Source: JACNKV01 sp964645915 (GTDB taxonomy: Bacteria; Fidelibacterota; Marinisomatia; Marinisomatales; JACNKV01). Taken from it: a stretch of DNA of 58,683 nucleotides. Each line of letters opens with the position of its first letter. Within the stretch, counting starts at the first letter, position 1. The stretch is from the NCBI GenBank assembly GCA_964645915.1, contig CAZYDH010000009.1, positions 1 to 58,683 of the forward strand, read 5' to 3'. A program made the position numbers and the translations under genes. The notes beneath the pieces were generated by a model that was not told where the DNA came from, did not search any database, and saw only the letters and a list, made by a program, of their open reading frames with translations. Below are positions 7,644-14,253 of this stretch, one piece after another.

Positions 7644-9518
7644 ATGGATCTTGTCTTCATCGATTGGTTAATCATCATTTCATATATATTATTCTCCTTA
7701 GGAGTTGGGATTTATTTTGCTAAACGAGCCGGAAAAAGCACCAATGAATTTTTTCTAGCCGGCAGGACACTTCCTTGGTGGATCGTCGGGACATCCATGG
7801 TGGCAACTACTTTTGCTGCGGATACTCCCCTTGCGATCACAGAATTTGTTCGAGGTTCCGGCATTTGGCAAAATTGGTTTTGGTGGAATCAAATCCTTAT
7901 AGGATTATTAGGTGTATTTCTATTTTCTCGATTATGGAGACGTGCGAGAGTTCTCACCGATAATGAATTATTAGAAATTCGGTACGGTGGAAAACCAGCC
8001 GCTATTTTACGAGGATTTAAAGCCACATATTACTCTATCCTATATAATTTTATTGTGATGGGTTGGGTCATCAATGCAATGGCATCCGTCGCTGCAATTA
8101 TGTTGAATATCGATCGTTGGGTTGCCGTTTGGATCTTGGTAGCGGTAGCTTTGATCTATGCTTTATTATCCGGTTTCTGGGGAGTTGTGGTTACCGATCT
8201 TGTTCAGTTTTCTATTGCAATGTTTGGTTCAATTGCTCTGGCAGTAATAGCGGTAAATACATTTGGTGGCATGGAATCTATTATCGAAAAAATAAATACT
8301 CTCTCACTAGTTAAAGATTCAACTATACCGTCAAACACATTAAAATTTATTCCACCAGTTCCCGATGCGGAGTTTTTCAGTCTTGCTTTTTGGAAATCTC
8401 CATTTTCAAAATTTTTAGTATTTATCTCAGTCATGTGGTGGTCTACTCATAATACAGATGGTGGCGGATATATCATACAGCGAATGTCCTCAGCAAAAAA
8501 TGAGAAACATGCTTTAATGGCTACGTTGTGGTACAACCTTATGCATTACGCATTTCGTGTTTGGCCATGGATCATTGTTGCAATGGTTTCAATGATTGCT
8601 TTCCCAATTATCCCCGAATCCTTCTCCGAGATGGGATCAAAAGCAGGATACCCACTTGTGATGCAAAAAGTCTTAGGACCGGGTTTAAAAGGAATTTTAG
8701 TGGTCTCTTTTTTAGCAGCATTTATGTCAACGATCGACACTCATCTTAACTGGGGAACTTCTTATTTAATTAATGATGTCTATAAACGATTCTTTAAACC
8801 AGAAAGTCATTTTACCAATAAAAATGATGCTCAAAAACATTATGTTATCGTCAGCCGATTAATCACGTTGGGAATGATGATATGTGCTGCCTTTTTTGCC
8901 ATCAAAATGCAAAGCGTCTCAAAAGCTTGGGAATTTGTATTTGCGATGGGTGCCGGAATTGGTCTTGTTTTGATCTTACGCTGGTTCTGGTGGCGGATTA
9001 ATGCCTGGTCGGAGATCACTGCATTACTCACTTCTATAGCTATTACTCTGGGATTAGAATTAACAGCAGCCATACAAACATTTCAAGCCGAACTTCCTTA
9101 TACACTTTTTGGAAGAGCTCCTATCCTTTTTGGACTCCCATTGCAGGTTCACCACAAAATACTCATTATTGTGCCAATTTCGGTGATTGCTTGGTTAACG
9201 GTAACTTTCTTAACCAAACCGGAGACGAATGAAACTTTAACTCGGTTTTATCAACGGACTCAACCCGGTGGATGGTGGAGTCCCATTTCCTCTCAGATTA
9301 AAACCACAATGCCGGTTGTATCAAAAGGATTCATCTCAAATTGGATCAGCGGTTTAGCCCTTGTTTGGGGAAGTACATTTGCAATCGGACATTTTATCTT
9401 CGGTAATTTCATCATCGGATTTAGTTTATCCATTATTGCAGTAGCAGGATTTTACTGGATTTGGAAATTTAATATATCTTTAATTGATGAAGAAAAACTG
9501 GTGGAAAACTATGAATAA
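7644..9518 (+). CDS. Sodium:solute symporter (SSS family)
   Basis: The 624-residue polytopic protein has the LeuT-fold SSS pattern: N-terminal 'FLAGRTLPWWIVGTSMVATTFAADTPL', later 'MWWSTHNTDGGGYIIQRM' and 'FLAAFMSTIDTHLNWGTSYL', with about 13-14 hydrophobic segments. The family couples sodium uptake to sugars, amino acids, organic acids or vitamins. A ribosome site (AAGGAAGG) precedes the ATG, and the gene follows the SpoIID-like gene by 22 bp. Its position beside NamZ and a sugar kinase makes an amino-sugar or muropeptide-derived sugar the most likely substrate, but the sequence alone does not fix it. The 3' end overlaps the start of the next gene by 8 bp. Confidence 0.85.
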   Translation: MDLVFIDWLIIISYILFSLGVGIYFAKRAGKSTNEFFLAGRTLPWWIVGTSMVATTFAADTPLAITEFVRGSGIWQNWFWWNQILIGLLGVFLFSRLWRRARVLTDNELLEIRYGGKPAAILRGFKATYYSILYNFIVMGWVINAMASVAAIMLNIDRWVAVWILVAVALIYALLSGFWGVVVTDLVQFSIAMFGSIALAVIAVNTFGGMESIIEKINTLSLVKDSTIPSNTLKFIPPVPDAEFFSLAFWKSPFSKFLVFISVMWWSTHNTDGGGYIIQRMSSAKNEKHALMATLWYNLMHYAFRVWPWIIVAMVSMIAFPIIPESFSEMGSKAGYPLVMQKVLGPGLKGILVVSFLAAFMSTIDTHLNWGTSYLINDVYKRFFKPESHFTNKNDAQKHYVIVSRLITLGMMICAAFFAIKMQSVSKAWEFVFAMGAGIGLVLILRWFWWRINAWSEITALLTSIAITLGLELTAAIQTFQAELPYTLFGRAPILFGLPLQVHHKILIIVPISVIAWLTVTFLTKPETNETLTRFYQRTQPGGWWSPISSQIKTTMPVVSKGFISNWISGLALVWGSTFAIGHFIFGNFIIGFSLSIIAVAGFYWIWKFNISLIDEEKLVENYE

Positions 9519-10263
9519 AACAGTACTTATTACAGGTGCAAGCAGTGGAATTGGGGAAGCATTAGCCTATGCTTATTCAAATCCAACTTCAACTATTGGA
9601 CTTATTTCTCGTCGGAAAGAAGTTTTAGATATAGTCGCAAAGAAATGCAAGGAATTAGGAGCGGAAGTTTATATCTATCCGATTGATATATCTAATCAAG
9701 TCGCTGTCGAAAAAGCTGTTAAAGATTTCTTAAAACAATCCGATCAGATCGATGTAGTTATTGCTAACGCAGGTATTGGAGGAATTGACAATATCGAATG
9801 TGGAGACGCAACAGAAACGAATAATATTCTTTCTACAAATATACTAGGTATTTCTAATGTCGTGATCCCTTGTATTCCAAGTATGATTGAGAATAATGAG
9901 GGTCATGTTGTAATTTTAAGTTCAGTGGCTGGTTTCCGTGGTATGATCAAACATGGAGCATATTCCTCTTCTAAAACTGCTGTTCGAATACTAGGAGATG
10001 GCTGGCGATTTGCTCTTTCGAGAAACAATATTTATGTTACAAATATTTGCCCTGGATTTATTGATACACCATTAGTACAAAAAAATCGATTTAATATGCC
10101 ATTTTTAATGAGCCCGGAAGCAGCAGCTATAAAGATCAAATCTGCGATTGAAAACAAGAAAAAGTGCTATGTTTTTCCGTGGCAGTGGCGATTTTTATTA
10201 CCACTGATCCGGATTATTCCCGATCGATTGATCCAATGGGCTAGTCTCAAGTTCAACTTCTAG
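9511..10263 (+). CDS. Short-chain dehydrogenase/reductase
   Basis: The product is 250 residues if translation starts at the ATG at 9511 (MNKTVLITG), which I prefer to an upstream in-frame ATG inside the symporter gene. It shows the SDR layout: 'TGASSGIG' cofactor loop at 8-15, 'NAG' at 86-88, catalytic Ser near 137, and 'YSSSK' with Tyr151 and Lys155. The C-terminus ('FPWQWRFLLPLIRIIPDRL') resembles SDRs of the DltE/YdfG type. The 8-bp overlap with the symporter argues for co-translation, so a redox step on the transported compound is possible. The last 66 bp are also used, on the other strand, by the MATE gene. Confidence 0.85.
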   Translation: MNKTVLITGASSGIGEALAYAYSNPTSTIGLISRRKEVLDIVAKKCKELGAEVYIYPIDISNQVAVEKAVKDFLKQSDQIDVVIANAGIGGIDNIECGDATETNNILSTNILGISNVVIPCIPSMIENNEGHVVILSSVAGFRGMIKHGAYSSSKTAVRILGDGWRFALSRNNIYVTNICPGFIDTPLVQKNRFNMPFLMSPEAAAIKIKSAIENKKKCYVFPWQWRFLLPLIRIIPDRLIQWASLKFNF

Positions 10264-11631
10264 AGGAATATCCTTTTTTACATCTGCTCTTGCTTCTATT
10301 TTTTTATAAGTAACTTTTAACCAAGTTAAAGAAAGACTTATAGACACTGTAACCGAAAACATCATTGAATACCAAATCCATTCGAGAGGTTTGTTAAATA
10401 CAAATGTAAATATGATTGCTAAGGGTGCGGATATTCCACCTACCCTAACGATAGTTAATACTAACATGGGCAGACCTTTTCCTAGTCCCTGAAGTGTTCT
10501 TCCACTGGTCATACCAATAGGAATAAGTGGATATACAATTGTGATCAATCTTAAAAATGTAATTGCGATTTCTTTGATATTTGGATCAGATGTGAAACTT
10601 GCAGTGATCCATGGTGCAAAGATATACACCGATGAAGAAAAAATGAATGTAATAAAGATACAACGAGTCATTGCGTATTTCACGACCGATTTCACTTTAG
10701 CCATCTCTCCAGCACCGTAAAACATACCAACCAAAGTTGTCACTGCTGTAGCAATTGCGATGATAGGTAAGAATACAAAATGTTCTATTCGATGTCCAAT
10801 TTGATATGCTGCAACGGCATCAGTTGAATGATAAACTAATATTCGATTGAAGACTCCACCTCCTACCGCCATGATCATCATGGAAAGAGATGCAGGAATA
10901 CCCACTTTCATAATATCTTTAATAATATACAGAGATGGAGAAAAATCTTTCAGTTCAAACTGAATATATGTGTGATCTTTGAAAAAGAGCATAAAAATAA
11001 AAATGAAGAAAACAATAATCTGGCTGATTACAGTTGCGGCTGCTGCACCCTGGACACCCATCTTCAATGTAAATATTAAAATAGGATCTAATATGATATT
11101 TAAAATTGTTCCAAATCCGGCTACTATCATTGGAAGCTTCATATCACCTTCGCCCGATAAAATGGATCGGAAAAACATTGAAAAGATCATAAAGGGCAGA
11201 CCATATATTGCCATTTGTAAATATGACCATGACATAGACATTAAATCATCGGGGACACCTATGTTTAACAGTATCTTTTGACCATACAATAATCCAACTG
11301 AAACAAGAATAACACTCACAAATACGCCAAAGGCAACCGCATGTTCAGCGGTATTATCCGCGCTTCTTTTATCCCTCATTCCAATAAACCTTGCGATGGA
11401 AGCGGTTACCCCTGATCCTAACCCTGCCGTCAGTCCGAGGACGAAAAACATTAGCGGCATGTTAAAAGAAACTGCAGCGATTGCATCGCCACTAATTCGA
11501 CCGATAAACATCATGTCCACCATCATATATAAAGTTTGGATACCCATTCCTGCCATCATGGGTAACGCAAGTCTCCATAAAGCTTTTGGTGGATTACTTA
11601 AAAATTCTGTTAATCTGGATTCTTTAGACAC
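10198..11631 (-). CDS. MATE family efflux transporter
   Basis: The 477-residue protein has 12 hydrophobic segments and the MATE hallmarks: N-terminal 'LPMMAGMGIQTLYMMVDMMFIGRISGDAIAAVSF', and 'GLGSGVTASIARFIG' and 'SGEGDMKLP' type loops, repeated in the second half ('GAGEMAKVKSV'). MATE pumps exchange drugs or metabolites for sodium or protons at the inner membrane. Translation appears to begin at a GTG (11631-11629), with only a weak ribosome site. The charged C-terminal tail (after about residue 450) is encoded opposite the end of the SDR gene, a 66-bp convergent overlap. It may be the last gene of the minus-strand run that starts with the ECF operon. Confidence 0.9.
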   Translation of the reverse strand: MSKESRLTEFLSNPPKALWRLALPMMAGMGIQTLYMMVDMMFIGRISGDAIAAVSFNMPLMFFVLGLTAGLGSGVTASIARFIGMRDKRSADNTAEHAVAFGVFVSVILVSVGLLYGQKILLNIGVPDDLMSMSWSYLQMAIYGLPFMIFSMFFRSILSGEGDMKLPMIVAGFGTILNIILDPILIFTLKMGVQGAAAATVISQIIVFFIFIFMLFFKDHTYIQFELKDFSPSLYIIKDIMKVGIPASLSMMIMAVGGGVFNRILVYHSTDAVAAYQIGHRIEHFVFLPIIAIATAVTTLVGMFYGAGEMAKVKSVVKYAMTRCIFITFIFSSSVYIFAPWITASFTSDPNIKEIAITFLRLITIVYPLIPIGMTSGRTLQGLGKGLPMLVLTIVRVGGISAPLAIIFTFVFNKPLEWIWYSMMFSVTVSISLSLTWLKVTYKKIEARADVKKDIPLEVELETSPLDQSIGNNPDQW

Positions 11632-11687
11632 GTTTCAGTTTTGGATAATGAAATAAATATTTAATTGCGACCGCAATTAAGTTAACC

Positions 11688-11894
11688 TCATGAAAAACCT
11701 GAAGATGAACATCCACGTCCATGAGTGTGAGATGATGAAGAGTTTGATGAAACTGATGGTGCCGATAATTGACGTTTAGACTTGTATTCCCCGCAATCCG
11801 GACATTGAATTTCATCATCAGGGATTATACTCGACCAAATCAATTCTTCGAACATTTTCCCACAATTTTCGCAACGATAATCATACATCGGCAT
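11688..11894 (-). CDS. FmdB-type zinc ribbon protein
   Basis: The 68-residue product begins MPMYDYRCENCGK and has two CxxC knuckles (Cys8/11 and Cys31/34) with 'SKRQLSAPSV' after them, the FmdB/regulatory zinc-ribbon pattern. The tail is rich in Ser, His and Gly and ends with 'GRGCSSSG', a further metal-binding-like stretch. FmdB-like proteins are small and mostly uncharacterised; some are linked to regulation of amide or formamide metabolism. Its ATG lies one base after the TAA of the candidate selenoprotein, and its ribosome site (AGAGGA) lies inside the end of that frame, so it is the fifth gene of the ECF operon. Confidence 0.8.
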   Translation of the reverse strand: MPMYDYRCENCGKMFEELIWSSIIPDDEIQCPDCGEYKSKRQLSAPSVSSNSSSSHTHGRGCSSSGFS

Positions 11895-11895
11895 T

Positions 11896-12042
11896 TTATT
11901 TTTCCTCTATTTTTTCAGTTTTGTCCTCACCCTGAGGATAATGTGGGACTCCTCATGTAGGAACTCCGGCTTTAGGCAGTATGATACGATTGATAAGATA
12001 CCATAAACCAACAATTAAAATGATTGTTAATAAATCGGACAT
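11896..12042 (-). CDS. Candidate 48-residue membrane selenoprotein (in-frame TGA at 11955-11953)
   Basis: The ATG at 12042 overlaps the TAA of the DUF6132 gene (TAATG). The frame runs for 29 codons, meets TGA, continues for 18 more sense codons and stops at TAA one base before the FmdB start. Read through, the protein has one membrane helix (residues 4-22, LLTIILIVGLWYLINRIIL) then 'PKAGVPT-Sec-GVPHYPQGED' and a charged tail; the Sec would be residue 30. A hairpin lies 20 nt after the TGA. All neighbours in the operon overlap or abut, so stopping at the TGA would leave the only gap. The alternatives are a true 29-residue peptide or a recent nonsense mutation. Sec machinery is not in the window. 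I do not recognise the family. Confidence 0.6.
11924..11938 (-). promoter_or_regulatory. Hairpin with bacterial SECIS-like placement
   Basis: On the coding (minus) strand a perfect 6-bp stem, TCCTCA/TGAGGA, closes a GGG loop. The loop starts 20 nt after the in-frame TGA. Bacterial SECIS models, as I recall them, require a stem-loop 16-37 nt from the UGA with a G in the first two loop positions, and this one meets both. A competing fold pairs GTCCCAC (11949-11943) with GTG-A-GGAC (11930-11923, one bulged A). The stem is short and SelB loops vary between lineages, so this is suggestive rather than proof. Confidence 0.45.
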
Positions 12043-12251
12043 TATTCCGAGTTCTCCTTTTTTGATTTTTTTGATCGATTAGGAAATGACCATATCCCTC
12101 CTATCAAGGCACCGTATCCCGTACTGATCAACGGATTACTTGTGATTGCACATGTCCCAGATTTACATCCGATAAAATAATAATATGCATACCCGGCAAT
12201 CGAACCTAGGATGACGGATATTCCTAATTTAAACCAACGATTCTTCATCAT
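12042..12251 (-). CDS. DUF6132-like small membrane protein
   Basis: The 69-residue protein has an N-terminal membrane helix (about 8-26), then 'GCKSGTCAITSNPLISTGYGALIGG', the pattern I associate with DUF6132, with two cysteines (29 and 34), and a second short hydrophobic segment before a Lys/Glu tail. The function is unknown; such proteins often occur near thiol-redox genes in Bacteroidetes and relatives. Its ATG overlaps the anti-sigma stop by 4 bp (ATGA) and its TAA overlaps the start of the candidate selenoprotein (TAATG), so it is translationally coupled on both sides. Confidence 0.75.
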   Translation of the reverse strand: MMKNRWFKLGISVILGSIAGYAYYYFIGCKSGTCAITSNPLISTGYGALIGGIWSFPNRSKKSKKENSE

Positions 12252-12496
12252 TTATATTTGTTCAGATTAAGTACCTTGAAAAGACGATTAGAAACATCAT
12301 CCGGAATGGATTGCTCTTCCTTAGTAACACGATACAATTTAATCGTTTGTTTAACACTATCCACATATATCTTACATTCAGGACATTCTTCCATATGAAT
12401 GGCTAAATCACTGATTAATTCTGAATCTATATCACGTCCAAGTTGCTCTTCGACTAATTGGGTTATTTTGACTGAATGTTTATGCTCTTTACTCAT
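12248..12496 (-). CDS. Zinc-motif anti-sigma factor (zf-HC2 type)
   Basis: The 82-residue protein contains the anti-sigma zinc motif H-x3-C-x2-C (His34, Cys38, Cys41 in 'IHMEECPEC') within a helical domain. It has no membrane segment, so it should be a soluble cytoplasmic partner of the ECF sigma factor encoded just upstream; the two genes overlap by 4 bp. In characterised ZAS proteins such as RsrA, oxidation of these ligands releases sigma. Whether this one senses thiol oxidation, zinc or another signal is inferred. The rest of the operon (two cysteine-bearing small proteins, a zinc ribbon and a putative Sec protein) favours a redox or metal signal. Confidence 0.85.
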   Translation of the reverse strand: MSKEHKHSVKITQLVEEQLGRDIDSELISDLAIHMEECPECKIYVDSVKQTIKLYRVTKEEQSIPDDVSNRLFKVLNLNKYK

Positions 12497-13086
12497 GAAG
12501 GTCTACTCACACATTTAAAATGATTTAAGAGTTGATCACGTAAAAACAATCTTGCTCGCATCAACCTAACTTTCACATTTGCTTCACTGATATCTAAAAT
12601 ATCAGCTGTATCTTTGATAGACATATTCTCTAAATCTCGGAGAATAAAAACAGACCGATAAATCTCGGATAATTCATCCAACGCACGCATCAAACAATCT
12701 CGAAAAGCTTCATCATCCAATTTCTCTTCTAAATAATCTGGCCAATCGTGAAGTTCATGCCCTTTTAGAGGTTTTACTAAAGACTCATCCAGTGACATAT
12801 TTGGATCAATACGTTTTTTCTCTCTGAATTTTCCGTATGCAATATTCGAAGCTATCCGGTACAGCCAAGTATACAACGATGCTTTACCAGAAAATGTACC
12901 AATTTTATTAATCATTGTGATAAATGTTTCCTGCAAAACGTCTTCAGCATCTTCTTGATTTTGCATAATTCGAAGTGCCAGATTATATATCCTTGGTGAG
13001 TGGATTCGTACAAGTCCCGCGAATGCAGACTGATCTCCACCCTTAGCATCCGTAACCAATTGTTTTTCTGTCCGTTTTTCTACCAT
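12493..13086 (-). CDS. ECF-type RNA polymerase sigma factor
   Basis: The 197-residue protein has sigma region 2 at about 20-90 ('YNLALRIMQNQEDAEDVLQETFI', then 'SLYTWLYRIASNIA') and region 4 at about 130-185 ('LDELSEIYRSVFILRDLENMS', then the helix-turn-helix 'ISEANVKVRLMRARLFLRDQL'). Regions 1 and 3 are absent, as in ECF sigmas. The gene heads a coupled set: anti-sigma, DUF6132 protein, candidate selenoprotein and FmdB. It probably activates its own operon. It lies 31 bp after a PepSY-type membrane gene. Downstream are no iron-uptake or SusCD genes, so a FecI-type role is unlikely. Confidence 0.92.
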   Translation of the reverse strand: MVEKRTEKQLVTDAKGGDQSAFAGLVRIHSPRIYNLALRIMQNQEDAEDVLQETFITMINKIGTFSGKASLYTWLYRIASNIAYGKFREKKRIDPNMSLDESLVKPLKGHELHDWPDYLEEKLDDEAFRDCLMRALDELSEIYRSVFILRDLENMSIKDTADILDISEANVKVRLMRARLFLRDQLLNHFKCVSRPS

Positions 13087-13117
13087 TTTATTATTGGATG
13101 AGTAAAAATCAGATTTG

Positions 13118-13681
13118 TTACAAACTAAACAAGAGGATAATAATTGGAATTAATATTCCAATAGCTAGATATACTCCTCCTCTGCCGTTGACTCCTTTTT
13201 TCCCCTTAACCATAAACAAAGAAGTCACCGCAAATAATATTAAAGCACCGCAAAAGATATCAGAAAACCAAGTCCACCATCGATTAGGATTATAATGCAA
13301 TAAATTCACCTGATAGAATAAAGGTCTTTTACGTAGGAATTCTACATTTCCTTGACCGGTATTTGTATTAGCAATAATAGAAGAACCACCCTTCAGAAAT
13401 ATTTTTATCTTATTTTCATTCGGATAATAATATTTTTGCATGGTTCTACCTTCAGCAACATCATCAGCAACCTGTTTAATCATTTCAGGAGTGGCAATTC
13501 CCTTCGATAAATTAATACTCGTCGTAAAAAGTTTATTCTCAACTGTGTAATTTGGATTCCAGTCATTAAGATGGTTTAGTGCAATACCGGATAGCCCAAA
13601 AATGATAGAAGTCCCTATGAAAAAGAAACCAAAATCCCGATGAAGAATACGACTCCATTTTCTAACTTGTTTCATAGTCAT
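13118..13681 (-). CDS. PepSY-associated transmembrane protein
   Basis: The 187-residue protein starts 'KWSRILHRDFGFFFIGTSIIFGLSGIALNH', the first helix of the PepSY-associated TM family. A periplasmic-like segment follows (about 40-130, with a PepSY-like part 'MIKQVADDVAEGRTMQKYYYPNENKI'), then 'LLHYNPNRWWTWFSDIFCGALILFAVTSLFMV' and a last hydrophobic helix. Relatives are linked to reductase-like membrane proteins and iron or haem handling, but this short version has no known activity. It follows a small lipoprotein gene by 7 bp, and the ECF sigma gene begins 31 bp later, so the three may share a transcript. Confidence 0.75.
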   Translation of the reverse strand: MTMKQVRKWSRILHRDFGFFFIGTSIIFGLSGIALNHLNDWNPNYTVENKLFTTSINLSKGIATPEMIKQVADDVAEGRTMQKYYYPNENKIKIFLKGGSSIIANTNTGQGNVEFLRKRPLFYQVNLLHYNPNRWWTWFSDIFCGALILFAVTSLFMVKGKKGVNGRGGVYLAIGILIPIIILLFSL

Positions 13682-13688
13682 AGGGTAT

Positions 13689-14177
13689 TTAGTTCACAGT
13701 TTTATGTGATACATAGTCTAAATAGTATTCTGAAAAATGATCCTTACCACAGGCTTTCAAAGAATCTCTCATCATTTCAATATATTCAAAAGTGCTGACT
13801 TTTCTATCGTGTTCTTGAATGGTGTTTGCATTCTCTTCCCATTTAAGAAAAGTAGATTCATCAATAATATTTTCATTAACGATACCGGTTACTTCGATTT
13901 CAGTTCCGACTATTTCATCATCAAACCGTTCTTCAGCAAATACGTGAAGACTATAGTCATCAGTGACAAGAAGGATTTTCTTTCCGCCATGTTTACATAC
14001 ATGGTCAACAATTCCGGTTGTACGAACAGCTTGTTGAACATGGTTTTGTGCTAATTCTTCAAATTGATTCATAGGCACTACAACTGAACTTGAATCAATT
14101 TTTTCACTACTATTACATCCACCAAAAATTAATAAAATGGGAATGACAAATAAGTTGGTTCGTAGAAAATATTTCAT
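13689..14177 (-). CDS. Small lipoprotein, possible OB-fold
   Basis: The 162-residue product has a lipoprotein signal (LIFGGC, Cys 21). The central part, 'VRTTGIVDHVCKHGGKKILLVTDDYSLHVFAEERF' then 'GTEIEVTGIVNENIIDES', reads like a small beta-barrel of OB type. A helical, acidic C-terminus holds 'SLKACGKDHFSEYYLDYVSH'. The Cys-Lys-His and Cys-Gly-Lys-Asp-His pairs could bind metal or haem, but nothing proves it. The gene is 7 bp upstream of the PepSY-type gene, and the pair recurs together in FCB bacteria in my recollection. The function is unknown. Confidence 0.6.
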   Translation of the reverse strand: MKYFLRTNLFVIPILLIFGGCNSSEKIDSSSVVVPMNQFEELAQNHVQQAVRTTGIVDHVCKHGGKKILLVTDDYSLHVFAEERFDDEIVGTEIEVTGIVNENIIDESTFLKWEENANTIQEHDRKVSTFEYIEMMRDSLKACGKDHFSEYYLDYVSHKTVN

Positions 14178-14253
14178 AGATTTCCTCTTTCTTTTAATGA
14201 GTTTAAGAAATTATTACGTAAAAAATGTTGGGGAATTTAAGGTATATATTCTA

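Noticed and set aside
11953..12042. A 29-residue peptide ending at the TGA (without read-through)
   Set aside because: It would leave the only gap in a fully overlapping operon, and the 18 codons after the TGA stay open to a TAA one base before the next gene. Kept as the alternative reading, not as the annotation.
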